Below are positions 40,759-50,373 of a stretch of 64,000 nucleotides of DNA, piece by piece. Source of the stretch: Pythium myriotylum. Its lineage: Eukaryota; Oomycota; Peronosporomycetes; Pythiales; Pythiaceae. Each line of letters begins with the position of its first letter. Position 1 is the stretch's first letter. The DNA lies in contig JALJCQ010000018.1 in assembly GCA_023091665.1 (NCBI GenBank), positions 806,001 to 870,000 of the forward strand, in the 5' to 3' direction. The position numbers and the translations under genes were made by a program. Under the pieces are notes generated by a model. It did not search any database. It was not told the origin of the DNA and saw only the letters and a program-made list of their open reading frames with translations.

Positions 40759-41388
40759 TTACGGCTGCTGCATCTTAATACCCATCTGCACCTCCTGGAA
40801 GGCCTGCTGGATCACCTCACGATAGCATTGCGGATTGTACTTCGTGTACACGCTCTGCAACCACCCCAAAGCTTCGTCCGACTGCGTCGTCAGCGTGAAC
40901 CCGCTTGCCTCGCTCAACCGGAGCGCCTCGGCTGCGTGGCCCATCGCCGTCTTCGCGAGGTCCCAGTTTCGAGCGTTACGGTGTTGCTCGCGGCTGATGA
41001 GCTCGATGACCTTGCAGTAGATTGTCGCGGTGGCAACTTCGTCTTTGGCGATGTCGATGGAGATGGAGTGGCCTCCGATCTTGAACTTGATCTCACAGTC
41101 ACGGTCGACTCGACCGGCCGTCTCAAATCGAACATCGTCGATGGTAGAACGCTTGTAGTCATGGCGGGTGACGAGCTTCCGAGTAGTCGTAGCGCTTTCG
41201 CCAGCCGACGCCAGCACCGCTTGGCTTGTGAAGGTGAACTCTTCCTTGGCCGACTGGAGAGCAAAGAGGATGGTTTCTCCCGGGAGGATGTACTCGGCGG
41301 CGAGAGACTTGGAAAGGTCTCGGACCGGGCGACAGATGTCGGCGGAGCCGGTCATGTCGGAGGTAATGCTCTTAACGATGCTTGACAT
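40759..41388 (-). CDS. Bacterial-type PH domain (bPH_1-like) protein, copy D
   Basis: 209 residues from the ATG at 41388 (MSSIVKSITSDMTGSADICR); a longer frame to 41517 starts at a non-ATG codon and would pass through the initiator. Domain segments are as in copy C, with ATTTRKLVTRHDY in the variable island. Bases 40778-41142 are identical to 39662-40026 in copy C. Function unknown. It is divergent from copy E, with 467 bases between their start codons. Confidence 0.83.
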   Translation of the reverse strand: MSSIVKSITSDMTGSADICRPVRDLSKSLAAEYILPGETILFALQSAKEEFTFTSQAVLASAGESATTTRKLVTRHDYKRSTIDDVRFETAGRVDRDCEIKFKIGGHSISIDIAKDEVATATIYCKVIELISREQHRNARNWDLAKTAMGHAAEALRLSEASGFTLTTQSDEALGWLQSVYTKYNPQCYREVIQQAFQEVQMGIKMQQP

Positions 41389-41425
41389 GTCTTGAAGCTT
41401 GGGTGGTGAAGCTTGATTTGAAGGA

Positions 41426-41443
41426 GGAAAAAAGTTAAATGAG
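41426..41443 (-). promoter_or_regulatory. Initiator plus FPR element of bPH gene D
   Basis: The minus strand reads GCTCATTTAACTTTTTTCC, matching GCTCATTYYNCAWTTT, about 40 bases before the ATG at 41388. It excludes the longer upstream frame. Confidence 0.6.
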
Positions 41444-41834
41444 CCTCGTGGCAAGCTGGCGGCGAATTCTCCTACGAATCCTGCCTTTGGAGGGTCCCAA
41501 CGGGTTCGTGCTGTCATATCAGCGACACATAAAGCAGAGGTGTTGGGGCGTTGACAACCTCGACTCAGCGTTTCGCCCTTTTATGTTCCAATGGGTACGG
41601 TCTCATCTCGTGTGGCTTCTTGGCTGCGCATTAATCGTTTATCTACAGTAGCTGGCGTTGGACACTTGCGCCTCCGCTGCAGATCCTTCGGATCAGCTTT
41701 GCGGTGGGTTCGCGTTGCACTGTAGCCACACAGCCAGCTTGAAGGAGGCATGTCCAACGTCTGCTGCCGACTCGTGCGGAAGGAGGCGGCCACCAGAGTT
41801 CTCGTCGATTGGCTTAGCGTCGTGCCAGCAAACG
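41444..41834. other. Divergent promoter region of bPH genes D and E, about 390 bp
   Basis: Only promoter sequence is expected here. The upstream extension of the copy E frame (41658-41855) crosses the copy E initiator and is not called coding. Confidence 0.45.
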
Positions 41835-41848
41835 GCATTCTTCAATCT
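41835..41848 (+). promoter_or_regulatory. Initiator/FPR-like element of bPH gene E
   Basis: GCATTCTTCAATCT fits CATTYYNCAWTTT and ends 7 bases before the ATG at 41856. Confidence 0.5.
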
Positions 41849-41855
41849 GCTCACA

Positions 41856-42494
41856 ATGTTCAAGTCTCTCACCAAGGATCTGACGGGCACGGCCGACATC
41901 TGCAACACGGTCACGGATCTGCGCAAGGTGCTCGCCAACGACTATTTGCTTCCCCGCGAGCAGGTGCTCTTTGCGTTCCAGTCAGCGAAGGAGGAGTTTG
42001 CCTTCACCAATGAGGCATTGATCACGGTGAAGGGCGAGAACGCCACGACCACGCGCAAGCTCGTGCGCCGGTACCCGTGGCGCAACTATCTCGTGACTTA
42101 CGTGCAGTTTGAAACCACTGGTCGGGTCGACCGAGACTGTGAGATCAAATTTATGATTGGCAAGGAAGAAGAAATCTCGATCGACATTGCGAAGAAGGAG
42201 GAGCAGATGGTCAAGAAGTACTACAAGGCACTCATCGCCCTCCAGCGAGAGCAAGAAAAGCGTCGCTACGATATCAACTTCTCGTCAGTCGCCATGAAAG
42301 GATCGGCCGACACAATCCGTCTCGACGGACTGCGACTCACTGGCGCCGCAGAGCCTGACTCGACGGATTCTTCGTTCGGACCACTCGGATCGCAGGCCAC
42401 CCGGGTACTTGAATGGCTGCAACGTGACTTCGAACGGCTTAACAGCCGCTGCTACCGCGACGTCATCGTTGAGGCGTTGAATACAAACAAGTAA
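41856..42494 (+). CDS. Bacterial-type PH domain (bPH_1-like) protein, copy E
   Basis: 212 residues from the ATG at 41856 (MFKSLTKDLTGTADICN), aligned with copy A's start. Domain: LPREQVLFAFQSAKEEFAFTN, ATTTRKLVRRYPWRN, FETTGRVDRDCEIKFMIG. It is closest to copy A by the MFKSLTKDL start and by the helical region (ALIALQREQEKRR). The C-terminal part has an extra Ser/Asp-rich insert before the final LNSRCYRDVIVEAL. Function unknown. Confidence 0.83.
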   Translation: MFKSLTKDLTGTADICNTVTDLRKVLANDYLLPREQVLFAFQSAKEEFAFTNEALITVKGENATTTRKLVRRYPWRNYLVTYVQFETTGRVDRDCEIKFMIGKEEEISIDIAKKEEQMVKKYYKALIALQREQEKRRYDINFSSVAMKGSADTIRLDGLRLTGAAEPDSTDSSFGPLGSQATRVLEWLQRDFERLNSRCYRDVIVEALNTNK

Positions 42495-43149
42495 GATAGG
42501 TCAGGTCACAGATAAATGGAACCATTGTAACTCATCCCCGTCGTTTGATGGTCCGAGTGACACGCTAACGGGCCGTGCTCCCAGCGACAAAAAATCGATA
42601 TTGCCTCTGATTAAGCGTGGGATCCGGTACCTGCTCGCCAGTGGAAGAATTGGCGTCCCTCGTGCCGACACACACTTTCTGTTGAAAGGCGAGGTTGTGC
42701 TGTTTCACCTCAGTTCGCCAGTAGAAGAATAGCTGTTCACGAATAACTCACTGGTGATACTTTGAGGTGACTCTGGCACGTCAGCCAAGCGGCCAGCGCT
42801 CCGTTTGAGTATCAGGTCGATGACAAGCGCGTCGACAGCAGCGACGTGACCGAGTGCGACTGCGAGCTCAAGCTCAACCTTGGCTGCAACGAGTTCTCAC
42901 GGACTGCTTGCTACTGTCCTTGACTTTTCTAGCTCGCAGTGGACATGTCTGCGCGCTCTACAGTCAGCAGACGAGGGGTCACTACGACGCCAACTCACAC
43001 CTCCCGGACAAGGTCCACGCCGACCACACGGACATGTTTCAGGACACGAAGCAGCGACGCCACCGGCACGCCGTCGTTGCTGGTTTTCATCAACATGCGA
43101 ACAGCAATAATCTAATCCCTCTTCGTGTGTTCACTACGGGATGACTTCA
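42495..43149. other. Stretch between bPH gene E and the DRC11 gene, about 655 bp
   Basis: Apart from the decayed bPH fragment at 42673-42899 I see nothing in it. Confidence 0.5.
42673..42899 (+). pseudogene. Decayed bPH_1-like gene fragment
   Basis: Not an open frame. In one phase the stretch reads HFLLKGEVVLFHLSSPVEE, stop (TAG at 42730), LFTNNSLVIL, stop (TGA at 42763). After a frame change near 42790 it reads RFEYQVDD and then TECDCELKLNLG. These line up in order with LLPREQVLFAFQSAKEE, FTNEALI, RFEY and DRDCEIKFMIG of copy E, 180 bases upstream. I therefore read it as a degenerate tandem copy. The N- and C-terminal parts are not recognisable. Confidence 0.65.
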
Positions 43150-45858
43150 CTACTTCTTGCCTTTCTTAGCGCCGCCCTTGCCGTCCTTGCCCTTCTTATC
43201 GTCTGGGTTGAGCGCGTCCTCTGCAGCCTTGCGGATCTTCTCTCGCGTTTCTTTCAGCCCTGTGATCACGGCTGTGAACGCTTTAAACTTGTCATTGTCT
43301 TCAGCGAACGTCGCATTCTGTCTTGAGAGCGCACCGAGAAACTCTTCCTCTCTGAGTGGCCGCTTGTCTAGGCACTCGACTCGGCGTTGTGTGAGCGTCT
43401 GTTCGACAGCCTTAACGATCGAACCGGACGCATATCCTTCCGAAATGTGGGCAAGCGTGCTAATGTCGAGCTCGTCCTTGACGCGGCGTTGTGAATACTT
43501 AAGCTGCAGTGCCTCAGCGTGTCTCGCCACGGTTTTGTCGAGTGAGTGCTTCCACAGTAACACGCGAGAGGCGTAGTCTGGGTACGGCACGTGAAGAAAT
43601 TTGTCGAAGAACTGGCGGTAATCTTTCGGCTCGCCCGCCATGGGTTCCGAGGACGTGCCTATGATCAGCACGCGGTCTTGGGGCTCCAGCGCCGCCTTGA
43701 CATACGTGATGAGATCCTTCTTGAACCGCGTTGGCCCGTCCGTGCTCGCTTTGCTCTTCTTGCCACCCCCACCAGCAAAGATCTGCTCGCACTCGTCGAT
43801 GTAGATGATGAGCGGTTGTAGTGTTGGCACCTTGGCCAAGAGGAATGCCATGTGCACGAGCTTTGTCGGTCCGGTCTTCCCCGAGAACTTGCCGGCAAGG
43901 TTGCTTGGGGAGAGATTGAGCACAGCCGCACCGGTCTCGGTCGCGATCGCACTCACGAGCATGGTCTTTCCTGATCCTTTCGGTCCGTACAGCATGAGCG
44001 ATTTCACGTGCGGAGTTTTTGCGCGCACGAGGGCTGAGCTAAGCGGAAGGATCGCATACTCGGTAATGTTCTGGCGAAGCTGCGCGGCCGATGGATCCTG
44101 GGGAACCCAGTTGCCGAAGCGATCGCGGCGGTCCGAATTCTGGTAGACAGTGCCGAGGTAGTTGAACGCCCCGACGAAGTCTTCGATGTGGAACACGCGT
44201 GGCATGTGGACGATTTTCTGTTCTACAAGTAACGGAAGAAAAGAGTCGGGCGCGCGCCCTTTGAGCTCGGCTATCTTGTCACCCGGCAGCGCCTTGCCCT
44301 TCTTCTTGCCGCCTTTTTTGCCCTTCTTGCCACCTTTCTTCCCTCCCTTCTTCCCCTTCTTGCCCTTCTTACCATTCGCGGCTGCCGCGTCGATCTGCGC
44401 CTTGATGTTGACGAGCTGTAGCACGAGCATCTCGTCGACTTGCTGACGAACCTGCACCTCAACAGGCCCGCGAACAACATCTTTGGCGAGCGACACGTCA
44501 TACTTTTGGTAGAAATTGTCCAGTTCCTCGCGTTCAAGCCACACTTTCTCGTACTGACGAACAGCCGTCGCGAGCTTTGTGCAGAGTTCGGAAGGTCCCG
44601 TGAGCGGAGGCGGCTTCTCTGGCGCCTCTTCCTCTTCCTCGGGTGCGCCTTTCGACCCTTTCTTGTCGCCCTTCTTGTCGTCTTTCTTTCCTTTCTTGTC
44701 GTCCTTCTTGCCCTTGGAGTCTTTCTTGGCCGCCGCGGCCGCGGCTTCCTCTGCCTCTTTTGCTTGCGCCTTGGCTGCATCATCATCCCCGTTGATCATT
44801 GCATAGTAGCCCGTGAGGTCCTCGGGAAGCGAACCGGCCGCCATCATGTCCGTGATCCATTTGCGTCGCTCCTCGAGAAGACGCTCCTTCATGAACGGCC
44901 CCTCCTCTGCACCCACCACGCCGTGGAGGTCTACGAGTGCCTTCTCGTACTCCTCTTTGTTGTCTGCCTGCTCTGTTTTGCGTTGTAGCCTCGCCTCGGC
45001 GAGTCGCTTCTCCAGATGAGTGCGGTCGGTCGTGGGCGGCTTCATGCCGATGAAGATGAGCTCTTCATCACGCTCGCGTTGCGCCCTGGCTCGCGAGTTG
45101 TACCCGCGGAACATGCGCTGGATGTTAGCGGCTGCGATGTCCGGGTCCATCTCGGGCGCCTGCGCCGTCTCGTAGATCTTGCGTTGCTTCTCTTCCTCGC
45201 GCAGCTCTTGCACGAGGATGCCCCGCTGTCGGCCCTGGCGACCTCGCTCGTTGCGCTGGATGATCGCGATGGCCTCGTCCAGCGAAATCGCGTCGGCAGT
45301 CGAGAACTGGTCGTCCAGCTCGTCAATGTAGACGGCATCGACACCGTGCTTGAGCTTCATGTATCCCTTCACCAGTCGCTCTCGGCGCAGCAGTTCGTCG
45401 GCTTGGTCGTCCAAGAACGACTTGGGGACGGGGATTTCGAGTGTCTCCGGAGGCAGCTTAAGGTCCACGAGAATGTCGTCGAGGTTGACGTATTCCCACG
45501 GAAAGCTGCGTTCGGGCGTGGTCTGCACGTCCGGGTTCGGTGGGTTCCACTTGACGAGATCGTGCTTTAGCTCGACGATGCGTGTGGTCACGACCTCCAT
45601 CACCTGCTTAACGTCGATGCGCTTTTGCGGGTGCACCATTTGGTCGTAGCAATCAGCGAGCCGTTTGAGGATCTGAATGTACTTGATGTACAGGCACGCG
45701 TAGTGCTGGAAGGCCTCGACAATGCTGGCCTGCGGAGGTGCCTCGTTCGCTGGAGCATCGCCGTCGCCTGTGCCTAGCGTGTGGTCCTCGATGTGAACCT
45801 GCTCGTTGAGCTCGGCCATGGCCTCCTGCCAACGCCGATCATACGTGCTGCTCGCCAT
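43150..45858 (-). CDS. DRC11: IQ and AAA domain protein, dynein regulatory complex subunit 11
   Basis: 902 residues from the ATG at 45858 (MASSTYDRRWQEAM); an in-frame ATG at 45906 lies upstream of the initiator. DRC11 (IQCA1) is part of the nexin-dynein regulatory complex between axonemal doublets, so this marks a motile flagellum. Seen: a helical N-terminus; an IQ motif NIQRMFRGYNSRARAQRERD (about 245-264); two lysine-rich low-complexity blocks (about 378-405 and 496-522); and an AAA ATPase with Walker A GPKGSGKT (625-632) and Walker B LIIYIDE (683-689). The tail is again Lys/Gly/Asp-rich. The AAA region stays close to consensus, so ATP binding is plausible. Confidence 0.93.
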   Translation of the reverse strand: MASSTYDRRWQEAMAELNEQVHIEDHTLGTGDGDAPANEAPPQASIVEAFQHYACLYIKYIQILKRLADCYDQMVHPQKRIDVKQVMEVVTTRIVELKHDLVKWNPPNPDVQTTPERSFPWEYVNLDDILVDLKLPPETLEIPVPKSFLDDQADELLRRERLVKGYMKLKHGVDAVYIDELDDQFSTADAISLDEAIAIIQRNERGRQGRQRGILVQELREEEKQRKIYETAQAPEMDPDIAAANIQRMFRGYNSRARAQRERDEELIFIGMKPPTTDRTHLEKRLAEARLQRKTEQADNKEEYEKALVDLHGVVGAEEGPFMKERLLEERRKWITDMMAAGSLPEDLTGYYAMINGDDDAAKAQAKEAEEAAAAAAKKDSKGKKDDKKGKKDDKKGDKKGSKGAPEEEEEAPEKPPPLTGPSELCTKLATAVRQYEKVWLEREELDNFYQKYDVSLAKDVVRGPVEVQVRQQVDEMLVLQLVNIKAQIDAAAANGKKGKKGKKGGKKGGKKGKKGGKKKGKALPGDKIAELKGRAPDSFLPLLVEQKIVHMPRVFHIEDFVGAFNYLGTVYQNSDRRDRFGNWVPQDPSAAQLRQNITEYAILPLSSALVRAKTPHVKSLMLYGPKGSGKTMLVSAIATETGAAVLNLSPSNLAGKFSGKTGPTKLVHMAFLLAKVPTLQPLIIYIDECEQIFAGGGGKKSKASTDGPTRFKKDLITYVKAALEPQDRVLIIGTSSEPMAGEPKDYRQFFDKFLHVPYPDYASRVLLWKHSLDKTVARHAEALQLKYSQRRVKDELDISTLAHISEGYASGSIVKAVEQTLTQRRVECLDKRPLREEEFLGALSRQNATFAEDNDKFKAFTAVITGLKETREKIRKAAEDALNPDDKKGKDGKGGAKKGKK

Positions 45859-45877
45859 GGCTGCTTGAAGCGTGGAG

Positions 45878-45887
45878 GGCGAATGAG
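45878..45887 (-). promoter_or_regulatory. Initiator of the DRC11 gene
   Basis: The minus strand reads CTCATTCGCC, 19 bases before the ATG at 45858 and downstream of the ATG at 45906. It supports the shorter start and equals the string in front of the phosphate acetyltransferase gene. Confidence 0.5.
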
Positions 45888-45969
45888 TCGTTGCCAAGAA
45901 GGACATGAAGAGACGCGAACTGCCGTATTGTAGTTGCTCTAATTGAGCGCGTTATTACTCTTATCCTAC

Positions 45970-46689
45970 TCACTTGAACCAGGCCTTGGCCAGGTTGTCG
46001 TTGAAGTTGGACTTGAATGGGACAGTGGCGTCACCGAAGTCCGTGGTCTCCAATGCCTGGCGAGCCGCGTCCGTGAGCTGGTCCCACTGAATCAGCGGCT
46101 GCTTCTCGCCCGCGTCTGAAGTGAAGCCCAGCTCGTGGGTGTTGGGCCAGGTGAAGTAGTAACGGACCTTGGGACTCACGCCGCCATCTACGTTGCTCCA
46201 ATCGATGCTGCTCATCTTCTTGTAGTCGCCGTGGGCTGACGCCGAGAGCCCCACAATCGTTGCCGTAACTTCGTTGCTGTTACTTAGCCACACAACAAGG
46301 TTCTCCCACTCATGGCGGTGGCCCAAACCCGTGCTCGGAGAGTCCTTCGGCATGTACCATGCGTACATGATCACAAAGAGTCCGTTGTACCAGCCAGTGC
46401 GAGCGTAGATCTGCTGCTTGGAGCGGTCCTTGCAGCCGGCGCTTGGCGAGCCACTGGGCTTGAGACCGCCGCTCGTGTTGCCCCACTGGTCAACGGCCGG
46501 GTACGCGGTGCACGAGTTTTCGTAGACGATTTGTGGCTTGAACTTGACCGCGAGCTTCTGGAAGCCGCCGACCGGGCTAGGCTCGGGCCACACAGGCACG
46601 GCGTCATGATCAATGACAGCTGCAGTTGATACTTGGGTCCCAGTCGCGAGCAAAGCGGCGATAACAAGCTTGGAAAGAGTGGAGAACAT
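45970..46689 (-). CDS. Secreted NLP (NPP1-like) type 1 protein, copy 2
   Basis: 239 residues from the ATG at 46689. Signal peptide of about 23 residues, mature start near AVIDHD. It has the two type 1 cysteines (ENSCTAYP, AGCKDRS), the conserved MYAWYMPKDSP segment and an intact GHRHEWE heptapeptide, so nothing in sequence argues against function. It is very close to copy 3, next on the same strand, especially in the middle third. Compared with copies 1, 4 and 5, both share the mature VPVWPEPxPVGGFQ start and a FK C-terminus. Expression signals: an initiator/FPR element about 40 bases upstream. Confidence 0.95.
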   Translation of the reverse strand: MFSTLSKLVIAALLATGTQVSTAAVIDHDAVPVWPEPSPVGGFQKLAVKFKPQIVYENSCTAYPAVDQWGNTSGGLKPSGSPSAGCKDRSKQQIYARTGWYNGLFVIMYAWYMPKDSPSTGLGHRHEWENLVVWLSNSNEVTATIVGLSASAHGDYKKMSSIDWSNVDGGVSPKVRYYFTWPNTHELGFTSDAGEKQPLIQWDQLTDAARQALETTDFGDATVPFKSNFNDNLAKAWFK

Positions 46690-46726
46690 CACTTCTATGG
46701 AGAGGCCGTGTGGTCCGTGGAGTAGT

Positions 46727-46742
46727 GAAGATTGGGAAATGG
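46727..46742 (-). promoter_or_regulatory. Initiator plus FPR-like element of NLP copy 2
   Basis: The minus strand reads CCATTTCCCAATCTTC, a good fit to CATTYYNCAWTTT, 38 bases before the ATG at 46689. Confidence 0.6.
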
Positions 46743-47330
46743 ACAAGAAGCGTGCAAGTCAAGGGACATGTGAGATCGCTCTACTGGGTGCCAGAGGGGG
46801 TGATTGAATCTCATGTCTTTTCGAAGCGCAGCAGTCGAAGTGGAGGGCGCATCCTTTGGTGCTGTGATGCCAGCGATCCCGATCTTCGACGGGATGGCTG
46901 ATGCGGGCGCCGACGCGCTGACAACTTGAAGCATGTTCTTGAGGTTGTGAAGGAGACTAACAGCTCGTGCGGCAAGTGCCACTGTGTCTTCCTTGCGGAA
47001 TCTTGAATCGACTGATTAGTACGTTACACTCGCTACCAAGAGGGATGAAGTGCCTGATTACATCGATGATCAGCTTACACACGTGACCGTCCGGCACCAG
47101 GAAGCGGACTCAGCAGGACTCCTGCTGACCACTTGTGAGGCCTCTCACCTGACTGGCACTTCCACGAACCAGAATTCCTGAAGATGATGGTTGTGAGCTT
47201 GACCGACCTGTTCAAGAGCGCGAGTCAAACGGATGGGCATCGTATAGGTCCGTCAACAACGTCAGCTTCCATTCACGACGCTACGGCTCATAACAACAAA
47301 CTGCGGTCTGCCTAACTCCCACCGGGCAGT
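46743..47330. other. Intergenic between NLP copies 2 and 3, about 590 bp
   Basis: No gene or repeat seen. Confidence 0.5.
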
Positions 47331-48047
47331 CTACTTGAACCACGCCTTGCCGAGGTTGTCGTTGAAGTTGGACTTGAACGGCACATTCGCGCTGCCAAAG
47401 TCCGTGTTCTCGAGCGCCTGGCGAGCGGCGTCCGTGAGCTGGTCCCACTGAATCAGCGGCTGCTTCTCGCCCGTGTTCGAGGTGAAGTCAAGTTCGTGGG
47501 TGTTTGGCCAGTTGAAGTAGTAACGGACCTTGGGACTCACGCCGTCCTGGATCGTGTTCCAGTCAACGTTACTCATCTTCTTGTAGCCGCCGTGGGCTGA
47601 AGCTGAGAGACCAACAATGCGCGCGGTCTGCTCGTTGCTGTTGCTCAGCCACACAACAAGGTTCTCCCACTCGTGGCGATGGCCCAAACCCGTGCTCGGA
47701 GAGTCCTTCGGCATGTACCATGCGTACATGATCACAAAGAGTCCGTTGTACCAACCAGTGCGAGCGTAGATCTGCTGCTTGGAGCGGTCCTTGCAGCCGG
47801 CGCTTGGCGAGCCACTGGGCTTGAGACCACCGCCTGTGTTGCCCCACTGGTCAACGGCGGGGTACGCCGTGCACGAGTTTTCGTAGACGATTTGTGGCTT
47901 GAACTTGACCGCGAGCTTCTGGAAGCCGCCGACCGGGTTGGGCTCGGGCCACACGGGGACCTGGTCGTGGCCGATCACACCGGCGTCGGCAGTTGAGGCG
48001 GCGGCGACGAGCGCGGCGACGACGAGCTTGGTGAGCGTGGAGAGCAT
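47331..48047 (-). CDS. Secreted NLP (NPP1-like) type 1 protein, copy 3
   Basis: 238 residues from the ATG at 48047; the frame runs upstream but crosses the initiator. Signal peptide of about 22 residues (ends ADAG). Two type 1 cysteines, MYAWYMPKDSP and GHRHEWE are intact. It is the tandem sister of copy 2; differences concentrate in the signal peptide, the NIVGLSAS to VRYYF stretch and the last 30 residues. It lies head to head with copy 4, start codons about 1.2 kb apart. Confidence 0.95.
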   Translation of the reverse strand: MLSTLTKLVVAALVAAASTADAGVIGHDQVPVWPEPNPVGGFQKLAVKFKPQIVYENSCTAYPAVDQWGNTGGGLKPSGSPSAGCKDRSKQQIYARTGWYNGLFVIMYAWYMPKDSPSTGLGHRHEWENLVVWLSNSNEQTARIVGLSASAHGGYKKMSNVDWNTIQDGVSPKVRYYFNWPNTHELDFTSNTGEKQPLIQWDQLTDAARQALENTDFGSANVPFKSNFNDNLGKAWFK

Positions 48048-48093
48048 GATTCCGCGTACAGACTTGGTCTGTTGTCGAGGTCTCGGCGGCGAG

Positions 48094-48110
48094 GGAGATT
48101 GGAGAGTGAG
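48094..48110 (-). promoter_or_regulatory. Initiator plus FPR-like element of NLP copy 3
   Basis: The minus strand reads CTCACTCTCCAATCTCC, matching YCAYTYYNCAWTTT, 47 bases before the ATG at 48047. Confidence 0.55.
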
Positions 48111-49178
48111 AACCGACGATCCCTGAACAAGAAGACCCGGATGCACTCGGTCTCCAAGCCCAAAGGTTCCCCTGGACTGGCGACCCATCCCCGTGCATTA
48201 CTCGCAATGTCAACTGCCACGCTGAGTTCAACTCTGCTGCGGCGTTCCGACGCCGCGGCTGATTCTCAAGTATCTCGTCTTCGATGGACAGCCACAGTGG
48301 CGACTTGGTCTGGTGTCAGCTGGAGATTTGAGGAATCTCGATGGATCCATGGCTCACCGCATGGCGTTTGCTCGACGCCTGAGGCAGAGCAGAGCGCGAG
48401 CGTTTGGGATCAGAGCGCACTGGCGACTCGCGCCCAAGGGCGAGATCTTGTGACCGCGATGACGTCGTGACCGCTGAGCAGACCGAGTTGGCGCCTTTGC
48501 TGGTGGACAAGTCGGAATCAGATGGAGGCTTTCACTGCTTTCAGTGAAGTCTCTCCTCCGTGGAAACTTTCATCATCAAACTACACTGATATAGGATGGT
48601 GTCGCTTCCTTGAAGGTGATCCTTGATGTGGATAGCCGTGCCGCGTCACACGTGCCGGTCTCTGTAAAGGCAGCGCTCTCTTCCGCCTTCGGTCTCCAGG
48701 CTCAGTGTCAGTGGAGACTGTCGGTCAAGAGCCACTGAGCGAGAGCCTCGACGCAAGAGGCGACGACTGAGCCAGCACCCTCTGCCGTCTTTGGGTGACT
48801 TCGTCTCCCTTTGAAGACGCGAGCGATCAGTCGAAAACGCCCACTAATTACGCAATGTGATTCGCACTGGCGAGACCTCACAGCAAGACTTATTGCGAGA
48901 AAGCTGCATCTGTGGTTCATGTTGCCGAGCTTCAGTCTCGTTATGCTAGCCGTTTACCGACGAAAGCTTAGTATCGAAGAATCCTCGGACGCGCGCGGCC
49001 ATGTTAACCTTCTCGAGCTCGTGCGAGCCGCATGTTGATGAACGAGGCACCAAGCCAGCTGTCGGCTGAGAAGGACCGCCATAAGCAGCGAATGTCATCC
49101 TGGCTCTCGAAGGAGCGGAAACAACATGGGTGAGAAACTTTCTCGTCCGGACCCAACCACGTCGCGAGACACAAAGGG
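48111..49178. other. Divergent region between NLP copies 3 and 4, about 1.07 kb
   Basis: Promoters of both genes. Short frames such as 48072-48470 have no domain. I do not find the upstream block that copies 1 and 5 share. Confidence 0.5.
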
Positions 49179-49197
49179 GCTCATTCCGACTTTTGCC
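49179..49197 (+). promoter_or_regulatory. Initiator plus FPR element of NLP copy 4
   Basis: GCTCATTCCGACTTTTGCC is the best initiator-FPR match in the window, 48 bases before the ATG at 49246. Confidence 0.65.
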
Positions 49198-49245
49198 AGC
49201 CCAAGAACACATCGCAGCAGCTGAAGCCAGTGACAACACCACACC

Positions 49246-49968
49246 ATGCTCTCCTCCATCACCAAGATCGCCATCGCCGCCATCGCACTCACCGCTGTCT
49301 CACTCACCGCAGACGCCGCTGTCATCGACCACGACAAGGTCCCTGTCTGGGCTGAGCCTGCTCCGACCAACAATCTCCAGAAACTTGCGGTCAAGTTCAA
49401 GCCACAGATCGCCTACGAGAACTCGTGCACGGCGTACCCGGCCGTTGATGCAGACGGCAACACAAGCGGCGGTCTCAAGCCTAAAGGCTCACCCAGTGCT
49501 GCGTGCAAAGACCGCTCCAAACAACAGATCTACGCGCGCGTCGGACGCTACAACAACCAGCTCGCCATCATGTACGCGTGGTACATGCCCAAGGACTCGC
49601 CGAGCACAGGTCTTGGTCACCGTCATGAGTGGGAGAACCTCGTGGTGTGGCTCAGCAACGACGACGAACAGACTGCACGCATCGTCGCGATGGCCGCATC
49701 GGCGCACGGCGGTTACAAGAAGACCACCAAGATTGACGACGGCAATGTCGACGGTGGCGTGAGTCCGAAGGTGCGATACTTCTTCAACTGGCCGAACACG
49801 CACGAGCTCGCGTTCACGGACAAAAAGGGCGAGAAGCAGCCACTCATCCAGTGGGACCAGCTCACGGACGCTGCTCGCCAGGCGCTCGAGAGCACCGACT
49901 TCGGGAAGGCCAATGTGCCGTTCAAGGGCAACTTCAACGACAACCTGGCGAAGGCTGCCTCGACGTAA
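49246..49968 (+). CDS. Secreted NLP (NPP1-like) type 1 protein, copy 4
   Basis: 240 residues. Signal peptide of about 24 residues ending ADAA. Two type 1 cysteines, MYAWYMPKDSP and GHRHEWE intact; C-terminus ends LAKAAST. The first 464 bases are identical to the broken copy at 51508, then the two diverge abruptly. Protein similarity is next highest to copy 1 at 14.2 kb. Nothing in the frame is broken, so this is likely the functional member of the pair. Confidence 0.95.
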   Translation: MLSSITKIAIAAIALTAVSLTADAAVIDHDKVPVWAEPAPTNNLQKLAVKFKPQIAYENSCTAYPAVDADGNTSGGLKPKGSPSAACKDRSKQQIYARVGRYNNQLAIMYAWYMPKDSPSTGLGHRHEWENLVVWLSNDDEQTARIVAMAASAHGGYKKTTKIDDGNVDGGVSPKVRYFFNWPNTHELAFTDKKGEKQPLIQWDQLTDAARQALESTDFGKANVPFKGNFNDNLAKAAST

Positions 49969-50373
49969 TTTCTTTGACTGTCTTGTCGCTTATGACGTTG
50001 TGGCTTCTGTTGTTTAACTTGTCCGAAAATAGCACGGTTAATGAATGAAATCTGCTCTAATCACAACGGAACAGTCCCTGCCACGGTTTGCTCCTTGCAT
50101 TGCGGTTAGTGCTGCGACCATTCTCCTGTTGACGAGGCTGTTCATTAGCAACTTCCAGCTAGTCGCCAAACGCCTCGTCCATCAATCTGTGGTGTCTCTT
50201 TGCTCCCATCGTGAGGATGCTCAGTCTCCGCGATTCGACAAGGGCTGCCCCACTTCTTCGGGGTATACTCGCAACTCCGGCGGACCATAATGCCATCTGA
50301 ATTTCCACGAAATTCCTTGACCTTGATCCAAAAACTACACTTAGAACCGCAGTAGACTCCACCGATTGTGGAG

